In this document: piece by piece, positions 24,185-36,354 of the stretch | Position numbering within the stretch: position 1 is the first letter of the stretch | How the letters are laid out: the number at the start of each line of letters is the position of its first letter | Source of the DNA: Punica granatum | Lineage: Eukaryota; Streptophyta; Magnoliopsida; Myrtales; Lythraceae | Length of the DNA stretch: 64,000 nucleotides | Direction: 5' to 3' | Assembly: GCF_007655135.1 (NCBI RefSeq) | Contig: NC_045129.1 | Location: 30,381,122 to 30,445,121, forward strand | Made by a program: the position numbers and the translations under genes | Notes under the pieces: generated by a model | The model's input: the letters and a program-made list of their open reading frames with translations, nothing else | Databases searched by the model: none | Told to the model about the DNA's origin: nothing

Positions 24185-24562
24185 CTATTCTATTCGGATC
24201 CTAATAAAAGTCGATCTCCTCGTGATCATGAAGTCTCCAATCGATCCTACATTTGCCTTGGCATGGACGGATACGGCCTCCTTCACGAGCTCTTTCTTCA
24301 GCATCAAGTTGTGCTGATTTTCGTCCACGTTCCTCAGGAGCATCTCCTCGGTGATGTTCCACGGGTATTCATGGTCTAGCTTGCTTCGAAGTCCCATACC
24401 TCTGTTCCTAAATATAAACCTTCGTACCATAAAAAGGAAGAGATGGATTTTAATTCTTAACTTAATGCTCGACATAAAAAGTCGAAGGGGTCGGTTGGAG
24501 TATAACATGAGGGACCATAATGAATCTGGGTGTTTGGAGTTATGAAGGTATGGCCGGTGCAC
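24185..24562 (-). CDS. Unrecognised open frame, possibly a terminal exon
   Basis: A 125-codon frame. Its C-terminal 60-65 codons (from MGLRSKLDHEYPWNITEEML onward) have balanced protein-like composition with a helical, charged stretch (LMLKKELVKEAVSVHAKA). The N-terminal part looks like translated noncoding DNA. A possible splice acceptor (tatttag) precedes the protein-like part at about 24407. I do not recognise a family. It may be the last exon of a decayed gene or a chance frame. Confidence 0.2.
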   Translation of the reverse strand: MHRPYLHNSKHPDSLWSLMLYSNRPLRLFMSSIKLRIKIHLFLFMVRRFIFRNRGMGLRSKLDHEYPWNITEEMLLRNVDENQHNLMLKKELVKEAVSVHAKANVGSIGDFMITRRSTFIRIRIE

Positions 24563-25036
24563 ATATTGTTGATAAAAGGTTCTAGTCTCGGAAGAGATCT
24601 AGCACTACGAGGTATACCTAGTGCAAATCAATTATTTCTTTCATTGCCCCAAACATGCCAAATCCAATTTGAATAGATGTCCTGCATTGTTATCGAGCAA
24701 ATCAACTGTGTCATATTGAATTTACAGCATCAAGGTCATGGTGCAACATCAGACGGAAACCGAAACTTTGGGCTGTAAATTTTCTCCATTGTAAACTTCG
24801 AGGTCCAAAATCGAATTTTCAGAACATTAGGGGACCGCGACCCAATTGTATGGGCCGTGGGTTTTTAGAGATGGGGCCTTGGGCCTGAAAAAGCCCAAAA
24901 CAAGCCCAACCTGATAGTCCGCCATAGTCGTCTTCGTCATCTTCTCTCATCTTCTTCTCCGGTAGAACAGCTCTTCCTCTCCGTCTCCCCTCTCGAGCGA
25001 CAGCGAATCCGAACGCGACCTATCAAGTCAGGCGCC

Positions 25037-25912
25037 ATGATCAGCGTTCTTGCACAGGTAATCAAGTCCGATTCCCAGCTCTGCTTTGTCATTTAGCTGT
25101 TGGATCTTTTTATTCTAAAATGCTCATTTACCGATTCGGTTTGTTGTTGTTTGGCAATGGCGGCCCAGGAACGCCTGCTTGGAGCTGCTCTGGGGAGCGC
25201 TCTGACCGGAATAATCGTTTTTGAGGAGCGGAAAAGGATCTACAGATCCATTTCCGATGATCAGTCCCACGGCGCCACCAAATCTCAGGTAGTTTATCCT
25301 TCAAGTCGAAAGAAACGACCCGATATGACTGAGCTAATCGGAGATTCGATTTGGTTTTAATTTTTTTTTTCTGGGTCTTATATGACTCTGGTATGTATTG
25401 CAGTTCATCCACATAATAACAGAGAATTGTGCAGAAAAATCTTACGGCAACCTGTCCGTAGAAGCCGGAGAAAGATTCGGATTCTTAATGAAAATTAGAA
25501 GAAAAAAATCAAAATTTCAGCAATTTTTATGATTATTGACTGGTCAGAAATGAAAAAATGGTGGTACTGCAATGGAATTAACTTTAGCAATGGGATCCTT
25601 ACGACGGCCCAATGATGTTAGTTTTCATGTTTCTGATCTTTTCTGAGACCTGAGATCAGATTTAGATTGCTACTGAGATTAATGTTTTCCCTTGAACTGT
25701 TGTAGATTTCAAAACATTTCATTTGTTATCGGTCCTTGTCGCTTTTCGAGCTGCTACTTGTTAACTTGCCCCGCATTTGACCTCTTCTATTCCAGGTGAA
25801 GGAGCCTATGTTCGGGAAAAACTCGCGCTCAGAACTTGCACAACTCTGGAACAGGACAGTGGACAGGACACTGGGACCTATTATTGAGTCTCTCAGCTCC
25901 CGTGGGTGGTAG
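25037..25912 (+). CDS. Small plant protein of unknown function, 85 aa, three exons
   Basis: Exons 25037-25057 (MISVLAQ), 25169-25288 and 25796-25912 join with GT-AG borders and intact frame to give 85 residues ending SLSSRGW. The short N-terminus is followed by a weakly hydrophobic glycine/alanine helix (ERLLGAALGSALTGIIVFEE), a charged middle, and a conserved-looking C-terminal block (EPMFGKNSRSELAQLWNRTVD). I believe similar small proteins occur across angiosperms, but I cannot name a function. A single helix near the N-terminus suggests possible membrane or mitochondrial association (inference). The upstream region has AAGCCCA-type motifs (24890-24905) and a pyrimidine-rich leader, fitting a housekeeping promoter. 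It was accepted as a gene because three exons with exact phases give one coherent protein. Confidence 0.82.
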
Positions 25913-27060
25913 ATATGTCTGAAATTTTCCGCCATTATATGTAATTCTTACTCAGAATTAAACTTGTAATGATTGTCCGAGTTCATTCATTCAACCATGC
26001 TCTTAAAGAGGACCTTATGTGGCTGGGGCTGTAGTTTTGAGGACTTGTATCATGATATCGCCAGAAACTATAGCTTTAGATGCTTGTCTGTTTCGATTTC
26101 TGCTCTTCCTTGTATGCGGCAAAAACAGTAGTATACTTTGATATGTGACCTTTCCAATCCTTTCTTGTTGTCAATCTTCTACTTCTTGTGGATATCATTT
26201 TAACCTTAAATTAAGAAAAGAAATGATCCTTTCAATTGAGCATATATGGTCAGCAATGCTATATTACATTATAGTTACGGGATAAGCTCAATAAGTGCAT
26301 GCCTTACTCCTTCAACGTTCCCAGAACAGTGCTTTGTCATTGTAATCACGTATTTCGCTCTCCGCAAGATTTTTCACAAAAAATTATGGAGGACCAGTGG
26401 GGGGAATGGGAGGCTTCATGAATGTATGCATGGACTACTTTTGCTTGGTCTTGCTAATTTCATTCATTTCACATTATTCAGCTGCATGTCTTGAATTCAG
26501 TCTATTGAATCAATCTAACCTAATAGTACTTACAATGCCATCAATTTGTTATTTATTGGAGAACATGTGATTAGGAGAGTGTTATGAGTCGGTACGAGTA
26601 GATTAGGAATGGATTAAAGAAATGTGCGTTCTGGACTGCACGGGGACACTGTACAGGTATGCAGTTAACTACTTTCTCGTTGGGAATGGATATGGTAAAT
26701 GAGATTTTTGAGTGTTGCTTCTGTTCCATTATGGCTGCACATAAGTTGTCAATTGAATTTCTCTGTCACTCCAATTAAATCGATCGTTTCCAACGACTTT
26801 TTTCCATAATGTTACTATAGCCCTTCGATATTATGTCATGCATGCATTGGTTGGACTTTAGATACAGCAAATATAAGTCATAAAATTCATCAAAACAGTG
26901 GTTGGTTACTCTAATATCTTCTAATATAAACTAGAATATTACACAGCACTACAATGAAAGCTAGGAGGAGAGTTTCTGAAGCGGGAGGATTCTAAGTAGG
27001 TAGCACCGGAAGGAACGAGAAAGAGGTGGATAGAAGAGGGAAGCAAAGCCCTATTCTTTT
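25913..27060. other. 3' flank and intergenic DNA
   Basis: Includes the 3' UTR of the 85-aa gene and featureless DNA. No further gene is recognised. Confidence 0.5.
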
Positions 27061-27067
27061 TTTGTGC

Positions 27068-27502
27068 CTATACTGATTGTGAGCATTTGGCATCGGGTTG
27101 AACAGAATTGGCCCGTATCATGTTGTTCCGACGGGTAACTGTGACATAATAAACCCCCAATGCCAAAAACACAGCAAATGCTAGGCCAATCACAATGCCT
27201 GCAATACCTCCAGGTCCAATCCTAGTTCCACCAGAACGAGATTCCGAGAGTCTGGCTTCTTGTCCCTCCGCAGCTTCCACTTGGGCTGCCATGGGCAGTG
27301 GGGAGCAGTTCAAGCTCGAGTCCTCACATGGACTCTTTGTAGGTAACTGCTGCGTGTTGGGGTGGAAGAAATCATATGCTGATGGCGAGAAGGCCATTGG
27401 GTTCTGGTGGGCAAATCCATGGGGAGCTCGGTCTTCGCCGGAGACTGCATTCAAGAAGGAGACTGGCAGCAGGAGGAGGAGCAAACAAGGTGAGAAATTC
27501 AT
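27068..27502 (-). CDS. Small type I membrane protein, 144 aa
   Basis: A single exon starting at the ATG at 27502. The first 22 residues (MNFSPCLLLLLLPVSFLNAV) are a signal peptide; the open frame continues upstream without stops, but this ATG gives the secretory start. A short Pro/Ser-rich ectodomain (about 23-95) with two cysteines (SPCEDSSLNCSPLP) follows. The membrane helix (GGIAGIVIGLAFAVFLALGVYYV) comes next, then a basic juxtamembrane tail (TVTRRNNMIRANS). The layout parallels the gene at 6901-7389: signal peptide, Pro-rich exterior, Gly-rich approach, one helix, RxNxIRxA tail. The function is unknown. A plasma-membrane or endomembrane location is inferred. Confidence 0.8.
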   Translation of the reverse strand: MNFSPCLLLLLLPVSFLNAVSGEDRAPHGFAHQNPMAFSPSAYDFFHPNTQQLPTKSPCEDSSLNCSPLPMAAQVEAAEGQEARLSESRSGGTRIGPGGIAGIVIGLAFAVFLALGVYYVTVTRRNNMIRANSVQPDAKCSQSV

Positions 27503-27718
27503 GTTCTTCTGTGCCTTACTTTGCTTTAAAGAGAAGTGACAAATGAAGTAGCTGTTCTTGGGGGTGAGGAACTCTAGGGTGATTCTGAATCGGGTTTTAT
27601 AGGAGTGTTGGAGGGTCAGGTGTTGCTTGGAGTAGAATTCTGTTGAAAAGGATGGGATAGGGAGGAGGGAACAGAATGATGGGCAGGAATGTGATGTGGA
27701 GTAAAACTCCGAGAGCAT

Positions 27719-29522
27719 TATTCTTCTGATAGCTTTAAATTTTTCTTATCTTATTTACATGAATTGGAGCTTAGCTGCTGCTGCCATTGTTGCTGAGAAG
27801 CAAAGACTAGAGTTATGATGGTATGCCGATGGCAATTAATAAAATGTTATGAGTTCAGTGACTGTGAATTCATTGGAGTTCATTATACTCGTGAGCCTAT
27901 TCATTATGGGAGTGTGATGCCTTCTGAAGCATTTGAGTGCGTGCCCTGAGATGGAGTAAAACATTATGTTGCCTTCTTTAATCATTGTCTTGCTCCTCTG
28001 TGATGCCTCGTATGACTGCGACTGTCGTTCTATTTCTTGACCAGGTTGAATAAGAATGGGGAGTTGGGAGCAGGGTGACTCATTGGAAAGCTCGCTTCCG
28101 GCTTTTAGTTAGTTATCAGGTTTTACACTTTTATCCTGTGCAGCTCAGGTTTCCCAAGTTTAAGTGATAGTGCACTTGCATGTTTCATGCAGTGTCCTCT
28201 CATCGTGCGGCCACCAGAGGGAGACCATATACAACACGTAACAAATCAAGCAAATCCTGCGTTGTGTAAATACAGGTGTGAATTCCACGTGAATTCTGAA
28301 ATCGTAACTTCCATCCTTTCTTGTGTAGTTCCAACTCCTAGTCAAGAGCAATGTTTCGATATGATTGAAGTCAGCCGAATCAAGTGACCTCAATTTCTTT
28401 TCTTCGCTTGTGGGATCAGCAAAGTGAAGGGCAAAGCGCATGTACTTATTAATATGCCTGTAATCATAACGTGCTGTGGTCTCTCTCCCTCTCTCTCGTG
28501 TCCCCCCCCCCCTGCACATTATTGTCACTGGCCCAAACGCATGCTGAATGCCAATATCAACCCTCCCCCTCTCGGAATCACTGCACATGAGCTGGGGAGC
28601 ATCGGCTGGTTGGCTCCATCGATCTCCTCTCACGGTGCGATCAACTTTCGTTTGAAATGGAAGGTCTAAGCTACATTGGACCAAACCTTACCGTGGGGCT
28701 GCCGACATGAGAATGGCAGTCGTATCCATTACAATTAACAAGGAGCCATTACACATTATCGGGTTCATTTTCGAAATGCATTCAGCTTATCAGGATTTGG
28801 AGTTAGAGGGCTTGTTATTGCTGGTGGGAGTTAAAAACATATATGTGCACAAGATCCTCGTACAAGGAAAAGTGGAAATGTAAATTGGAATACTAAGCTT
28901 CACGTGTTTTGCCTTCCTCCGCGTCCTATTGGATGCAGTGCATAACGAGAGAGGCAGAAAGAGGTTGGGTCGGATGATCGCATTAACTATACACATTCGA
29001 AGAGCCCGTGAAGTGCTGAGCACGTTCGAGATTGATTCTTGCAACCTCTATGTTCAGATCGATCACGATCCAATCGAACTTGGTGCTTGTAAAATTCTTA
29101 CTGTTCACTGGACTTATAAGCGATTAAGTCCATCTTCAACTCAAAAGCTCGAACCGATAGACTGTGGGATCCAATCTCATATAAACACATTTGATTCATC
29201 TTAACTTTTTCACTTGAGATTCTAAATCTCAATAGCCCCCCTCACGTAGCAACATGTGGTCAATCATGTGCCACGTGCCCTTAAATACTCGCCCTCAATA
29301 AGTGACCACAAGCCGAGCATTCTCTTCTGTGCTCAGGTGAGGGGGGACAAGCTAAACTAACCACGAGTTCTACACTCGGGCCTGAAGAATATGAAGCTCA
29401 CTCTTGGTTGCCGCGAAATTGGATCGAGCCACATAGGGCCAAACATGGGCACCCTTTTTGCTCCCCTCTGTGTGTGTATATATATATACTATTTGATCAA
29501 ATGGGTACAGTCGTGGTGAAGC
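27719..29522. other. Intergenic DNA
   Basis: Contains scattered open frames up to 174 codons that I consider chance. A C-rich run lies at about 28502-28512 and a CCACGTG motif at about 29270. No gene is recognised. Confidence 0.45.
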
Positions 29523-30133
29523 CAACGCTTTCAAACCCGGTCCGGTTGTTGACCGGAGTCTTCACTGGGTCGTGGGTCAATCAGTTTAACCAGTTCAACC
29601 ACTGATTTTACCATTTTATTCTTTTTTTAATAAATTGTAAGGAATTCATGAATTATAGAGACAAATATTGAAAAATATGGAAATGATTTAACATTGACCA
29701 ATTGAGACATAATAATATTTCTATACTTTCTTAAATTAAAAAAAAAGTCACAATTTAAAACTATATGTAACAAACAATAAATAAAATAAAGACCATATAT
29801 CAAGATTCTAATTTAAGTAGGAGTTTAATTTGCAAAATATATGTAAAATTTGAAAAAGGAATGATGTGTGCGTATATATATATATTCTAATTTGTATTTT
29901 TCTTCTCATTTTTCTAACCATAAATTATTAAATTGTGGAAAAAAGGATTTTTCCCGAAATAACTGTTCTAACCGTAATGGATGGGCTAATTGGGTTGACG
30001 AGTTGACTAGGTTTACTGGTTTTGACTGGGTTTTTCGTCTAATTGGGTTTTTGTCAAACTCGACCTAGACAAGGCAATGGGTCGCGGGTTAACCGGTTCA
30101 ACCAGCCGGGCCGGGCTGGGTTTATAAACACTG
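29523..30133. mobile_element. hAT-type MITE with perfect 8-bp target duplication
   Basis: The 611-bp element starts CAACGCTTTCAAACCCGGTC and ends CTGGGTTTATAAACACTG, imperfect inverted repeats. Further CCGG-, GGTTGAAC- and GGGT-rich sub-repeats lie near both ends. It is flanked by GGTGAAGC at 29515-29522 and 30134-30141. An 8-bp duplication with CA...TG termini is characteristic of hAT elements. The inside is AT-rich and noncoding. Confidence 0.9.
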
Positions 30134-30606
30134 GGTGAAGCTTGATAATCTCCATTGATACAGACATGGTGCAGCGAAACCAATTTATATCGTAAAACAA
30201 TGATTGAAAATGTATACAGTCATAGAGATGTGAAAGAAAAATAGAAGGATATATTTTCAACCAATATATCATCACTTAAAATCATAATCGAAAATTTTTG
30301 TATCCACCATATCCCAAGTCTTAAGTATTAGTAGAAGTATACAGAATAGCTATAGCTGCCAATATATGCTTCTAATTGCGTTACCTTGAATAATCAAATA
30401 ACAATTTCTTACGTTTCCATATTGAAATTACAAGTTCAGGAATATGCTTTATCTTGCTTTCAACAAAAGAAAAATAAACCCAAGAAACATTTCGTATAAC
30501 GTGAGTATATTTTTCAACACGTCAGAATGATTGAAAACTGCTGTTATATCTTAAAAAAAAAAAAGAGAACATTCGAAAGAAAGTATATGGGAACGCTCAA
30601 CTAAGA

Positions 30607-30927
30607 TCACTAGCACGGTGGTCTAATGTTTAAGTTTCAAGCACTCCACTTAAACATCACAAGTTCGAACCTCACTGAGAACGTAGAGCTTGTCACTATA
30701 TGGGTGTATTATGAGATGGCGGTGGCCGGCCCATAATACTTGATCCAGTGGGCCTTGGACTTAATTCACTAGTGTGTTGATGGGGCTATGGTGACCAAGT
30801 TGGACTAAAATCTCAGCGAGCTATGGCGAAAGGAACATTCCGTGGCAGTTAGATTCCCTTAGTTTGGACAGCCACAACGGGCTAATAACCCGACCTAGCC
30901 TTTTATTCATAAAAAAAAAGAAGAAGA
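30607..30927 (+). mobile_element. tRNA-derived SINE (family I) with 16-bp target duplication
   Basis: The A box TAGCACGGTGG at 30611-30621 and B box GTTCGAACC at 30663-30671 form an internal Pol III promoter with tRNA-like spacing. A 5' tRNA-like head, an unrelated body and an A-rich tail (about 30911-30927) follow. The element is bracketed by GAACGCTCAACTAAGA at 30591-30606 and 30928-30943, identical at all 16 positions. Such a long perfect duplication marks L1-type target-primed insertion and suggests the insertion is fairly young. Confidence 0.93.
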
Positions 30928-30943
30928 GAACGCTCAACTAAGA

Positions 30944-31866
30944 ATATTAAACTCAATTAGAAGAAACAAATAATGTGGCAAAAACCCAATGTACAAACTA
31001 TTTCTTGCATGTACGCTTTGCTAATTAAGACCCTAAAATACAGAATTGGCTTGGAGAGTGTGAACTAGAACTGTCATAGTTCATTTGATGCTGCGTAATT
31101 TTCATCCAGGAATAGACCTTCATCCCCTGGAGGCCAAATGCTGAATCACACCTTACCTGCTGGCCACTACTTGTGGTATGAAAGCATTAACTGTCAATGA
31201 AATTACATAGCAAACGTAATAAAGTTAGTTCATTAATTATGCCTTTGTTATAGGTAAAAGTAAATTGTACCGATCAAAGGTTTAGCAAAACGCTTATTAA
31301 AGGAGGTCAAATATATAGTGATATTTAAGAAACCATCTTTTCAAACTTCCTTTAATTGATAAAATAACTCTCCAAAATACTATTGATCTCAACATTTAGT
31401 CCTTTTTTCTCCATTCTTATTTTGCTAGTCCATCCCAGCTATGATCATTGAATGCCTCACAGGTTGATGCTAAACCCCATGACTGGAACTTCTTATAAAA
31501 TTGAAAAAAAAAAAAAACGAAGCTATTCTTGTATATTCATTTATACTAATGCAAGCGTTTAAGCTTAACTACTTAATGCGGAAATAAACTGTTTCATATT
31601 TCGGAGAATATTCAATAAAAGATCTATTGCATTTCAAGCCCCTATGTGTTGCCGGCTTAGCATCTTTCGAGCTAAAATCTTTTGGTCAAATTCAATGCAA
31701 AATTATGGTTGACAGTTCCCAACAGAACACCATATCCAATAATAAGTATCCCTCAAGACATACGCACTGTTAGTCGAATACATCTTGCCCTCTTATTGCA
31801 AGCCCTGGCGACAACGGGCCCCACGCGACAGCAGCTTTAACCTTTTCAATTTACTTCTTTTTGTTC
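30944..31866. other. Intergenic DNA
   Basis: No gene or clear repeat is seen. Confidence 0.5.
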
Positions 31867-32193
31867 TTAAATCTGGCCATCGGACATTATTTGTAGCTAC
31901 GGAATCCACTGCCAGAAGTTGTTGGTTTTTTTCTTTTTTATTTAAATATGTACATGGGCCCTAATGAAGAGACTCAAAAATAAAGATAATGGCTAAGATG
32001 GTGAGCGTCTCTTTTTATTGAATGTGTCTTTAAATCTGGCCATTGGACATTATTTGTAGCTGCGGGATCCACTGCTAGAAGCCGTTGGTTTTTCTTTTTT
32101 ATTTAAATATGCACATGGGCCCTAATAAAGAGACTCCAAAATAGAGGTAATAGTTGAGATGGTGAATCTCTCTTTTTGTTGAATGTGTCTTTA
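31867..32193 (+). repeat. 163-bp unit duplicated in tandem
   Basis: TTAAATCTGGCCATCGGACA at 31867 recurs as TTAAATCTGGCCATTGGACA at 32030. The whole unit repeats, including CACATGGGCCCTAAT and TTGAATGTGTCTTTAAAT, with about ten percent differences. Confidence 0.9.
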
Positions 32194-35130
32194 AATGATT
32201 TGGCGATTTTATGTGACAGTGATAGGACCATTTTAGAGATTCGAATTAGAAACCATGAATGGATATAGTCGAAGGAATTGCAGGATTAATCCAGGCCTGT
32301 CGCAAAAATCCCCGGAGGCCCACCCAGTACATGAGCTGTCATGCACGATGCGCATATGGTCCCATAGTAAGGTGGTGGCTGGGCCCGTGGCTTAGTCCTG
32401 GGTTATCAAAAAGAAAAGTGCATCCCAATGAGAAGAGGATAAAATGGGGTCGAAGAAGTTACCACTTGTTGATATGACCATTGCAACCGAGTCTAGACAA
32501 TTGGCCACAATGCACTGAACAAACAATACCATAAAGTGAAAAATGCGAAGGTTGACACGTTAAAGAGACCTGGTAGATGAATTTCAATCGGGAAGGTACT
32601 AAGAACAGTGTAGCTTATTCACAAGACTACCACCCTTCAAGTAAATCAAACAGAACACTGCATTAGCCTAATAAGTTTTATCAAATTCAAATATCTGAAT
32701 TGTTCAGTGATATAGATAGCTATTAGAAGAATTTAATCAAGACAATTTCTCAGTACCCTCATGAAAATCTAATCAAGAATAGCCAAATATCGTCCTTTAC
32801 TTTTAGTTGATTAGTTCATGTTGTATCTGACTCATGCACCAGAGATATAAACCTGAAGTGGCCAAAAAAAAAAAAGAAATTTAAGACTAAATATTATCTG
32901 ATTGCCAGTACTCGTGTCAATGATAAATGTTTACCATATATTCTAATAAACTAAGAAATACAAACATAGAATAAGGTCATAACAATAATACCTTAACCAA
33001 CATGACAATGCATAATACAACAAGAATAAATTGTACTGGTGGTCCAAAATGTTTTACAAATGTTTCATTAAATTTAATTTTATAGACAAATATAAATATG
33101 TTTTTGTAGGGTGATTGCATTTGAGAGTATTTAAGTGTGATTATGTGGTATGGCCTACGACATGCCATTGAATGTGATATGCTATTAGGAAAATTCTAAC
33201 ATGACATTGAGTTATGATGACACGTTTGGTACTTTAATTCAAACGTTTAGTAATTCAGATTATGTGTTTAGTACTTTTACTATTTCTGATTATACTAAAT
33301 ACTTAAATTAGAATTAAGAGTAAAAAACACTTGTACTAATTATGACTATTAAAATTACTAAACACTTGAACTGAAATGTTAAATACTTGAATTGAAAGTA
33401 TCAAATATGTTACGATGACTCGATATCATACTAGAAAGACCTATGTTATTACTATGCTCTTAGATGAGAGTTGTACTTTGTCATGCTTGTACATATGATT
33501 GATTGAAATAGATCAAACAATACTTATCCCAAAAAATATATATATATTTACTAAGAGATAAACTTATGTTCGATGCCTCCTTAAAATGAGGATTTTGCAT
33601 AGGCCAATTAGAGATTGTCACGTTGCAAATTGTCGGATGTTTATGGGTAACGAAATAATAAGAAAACTTATTAAATGACAAGACAATAATTTAATAAAAA
33701 CTTATTATTTTAAATATAATAAGATATTTATTAATTAATAAAAAATTATTATTTTACAAGAAAAATTTTATTATTTTGATTACAATAAGACTCTTGTTAA
33801 ATATCAAATTACCTTGCCAAATAGTAAGAAATTTTTTTTGAAACGTCTATAAAAATATATTTAGACTCTATATCCTAGGCAGTCCCATTAACTAATTGAC
33901 TAAGGGAAAAGTCTTGAGGAAATGACGATTCACCCAATAAAACGTTATCGTTACTTTTCCTGGTAGTGCTTTGCAATTTGTACGGATGATCTTTGTGGAT
34001 GAGAAATTTCTAGGACATTTTATATGTATATGAATATAATTCAGACACATCAAGAAAAAGCAAAGAAACTTATCAATGTGCACTAGAAAAATGTTAATCT
34101 TTACCTCTTTTTCCACACTTAAAGCCAAAAGTTGCATCATCGAACAGCTCTGAAGCTCACCTTTTCGATTCCTAGAAAGCCACCATTATTTAAAGGTTCT
34201 GATAAGGACGAAGATAAGCTAAACTAATCAATGCCCTAATCATCTATTTGTTTTTAAAATCAAGAACTACAATCACTATTTGACCTAACACCCCTCTCTT
34301 TTTTCTTTTTTACTTTCTTTTTCAATTTTATATTTTCTTTTGGGATAAGCAGGAATCAAATGCATCATCTCCAACAAAAGCTTGCCCATTAATCAAACTC
34401 CCATTTTGGTCACATAGGTTCATGTATGCTTCATCTACTCATCAATAATGAGCCTAATAGGTTAGGGAGATTGGCCTCTCTTTTTTTCCCTCCCTACTGA
34501 CTAAAGAGACGCACTCATTATTGAGAATAAGAATTATTCCGGAATATCTGTGTAGCTAAACTTCGCACTCCATACGTTTCAGCACATGGATATGTGCATC
34601 GATTGCACTCTCTACTCTCGGGGATTTTAGCCATATTATAGAGGGAGGCACTATTACATGAACCAATCTCCCGCATCGGAGATTGACTTGAGTATATGGT
34701 TGGCCGACACACTAATGGAAAGTGTTCGATCACTCCGTCCCTAGTCGGTGCCGACTGGTGCAGGGTCAGAACTCAGAAGAGTGAAAACCCGACTGTGAAT
34801 TCTCAGACGGGGCAAGAGCCTGCATCATCGGATGTTCTTCATAATATGTATGTATATATAAAACATAGGAAAATGGAAAATATCAATTTAGGAGGGGAGA
34901 AAAAAAGAGAAAATAAAATAAAGGACACTAAAATAAAAAGGGTTCATACAAAACCAAAAAGCATAAAATTGAAGATTGGCTCAAAATACACAAACTTACA
35001 CACAAGAACTTATTTACAATTTTTTTTTCTTCTTTTTTTGTCCACAAAGCCAAGGAAAATAGGAAAGGACTAGCAAAGATGATATATTCCTCACAAGAAT
35101 GCTGGGATATTGATTATTATTTGTCGAGAC
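32194..35130. other. Intergenic DNA, probable 3' flank of PIP2 at its right end
   Basis: AT-rich, without a recognised gene. A 45-bp fragment at 33022-33066 (ATTGTACTGGTGGTCCAAAA...) is a solo piece of the terminal repeat of the Mutator-like MITEs at 42368 and 55507. The region from about 34850 to 35130 probably includes the PIP2 3' UTR. Confidence 0.5.
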
Positions 35131-36235
35131 TTAAGAAGAGCTCCTGAAGGATCCAAGGGCCTTGATGGCGGCTGCGCGGAGGATGTACTGGTGGTAGATG
35201 GCGGCGATGGCAGCTCCAATGAAGGGCCCGACCCAGAAGATCCACTGGTCGTCCCACGCCTTCTCCTTGTTGTAGATCACTGCTGCGCCGAAGCTCCTCG
35301 CGGGGTTGATGCCGGTTCCAGTGATCGGGATTGTAGCCAGGTGGACCATGAACACGGCAAACCCAATTGGAAGTGGAGCCAACACCTATAATGTTTTCAT
35401 AAAAGAGGTTACGCCGAGATAACAATTAGTCCCCATAAGAATTCATATAGGATTCACAAGTTAGGTAGGTTGCAGCTGTATACTTACAGGGACATGAGAG
35501 TCACGTGCGCTCCGCTTGGGATCGGTGGCCGAGAACACGGTGTAGACAAGAACAAAGGTCCCGATGATCTCAGCACCCAGCCCGGTGCCCTTGCTGTACC
35601 CGTCCGCAAGTTCATTGGCCCCACCGCCGTAGCGGTTGTAGTAGGCCTTCTGGAAGGCCTTCGCCAGGCCACATCCGCAGATGGCGCCGAGGCACTGTGC
35701 CACCATGTACAGGATCGCTCTGATCAGCGAAACTTTACGTCCCAAGAACAACCCGAACGTCACAGCCGGGTTTATGTGACCACCTGCCAGTAGATAAACA
35801 GCCAGAGAACAGCTACACATCAGCCAAACGCTAAGAATATATATGTCTGGACATTAATTAAACATGTTCCTCGCTAGAATGAAAAAGCAATTTTCAAATC
35901 GGTTCGTGAAAGTCTCGAAGCTCACCAGAAATGCCAGCGGTGCAGTAAACAAGGATGAAGATCATGCCACCGAAGGCCCAGGCGATCCCAAGGATGCCTA
36001 CTCCCCCGCACTCATCGACGCCGGGCTTGTTGGGGTCGGTCTGGCTCTTGTAGCCGATCACTGTCAGGACCGTGACATAGAGGAAGAGCAAAGTGGCTAT
36101 GAACTCGGCAATGAGGGCACGGTAGAACGACCACTGAATCAGCTCCTCGGCATCGATCAGAGGAGCCGGAGGTGGGTCCTGGTAGTCCTTGGCTGAGTGC
36201 TCTGGCGGCGGCTCCAGCTCCACTTCCTTAGCCAT
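35131..36235 (-). CDS. PIP2: Plasma-membrane aquaporin, PIP2 subfamily, 286 aa
   Basis: A water channel of the plasma membrane. Exons 36235-35926, 35783-35488 and 35385-35131 join with GT-AG borders and total 287 codons with the stop. Both half-helix motifs are present: [11 protein letters not shown] (NPA at 108-110) and [11 protein letters not shown] (NPA at 229-231). Residues F88, H217, T226 and R232 give the F-H-T-R filter of high-flux water-selective PIPs. Six hydrophobic helices are seen. The short N-terminus ([20 protein letters not shown]) and the extended C-terminus with [10 protein letters not shown] mark PIP2 rather than PIP1. Serines in loop D (S195 in KRSARDS) and the C-tail (S281) match known gating and trafficking phosphosites of the family. 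The start is the MAKEVE methionine; an upstream in-frame extension is not conserved in PIPs. Three exons is fewer than the four usual for the family, so one typical intron appears lost or absent. Confidence 0.97.
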
Positions 36236-36354
36236 GACTATAATCAAACGATGATCAGTCGATAATTGAACTGCGCTCAAACTGTCGCTCGTAAGCGGAG
36301 GAATGCGTAATAATGGCTGTTATGGTGAGGAAGAATGAAGAAGAGAGGATGCTT

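Noticed and set aside
28160..28684. 174-codon open frame on the minus strand
   Set aside because: No domain or membrane pattern, no splice-consistent neighbours, and overlapping frames on the other strand. Most likely chance in a moderately GC-rich stretch.
29205..29400. Possible solo LTR (phrases such as TGTGGGATCCAATCTCATAT)
   Set aside because: No second copy, TG...CA ends or 5-bp target duplication could be found in the window.
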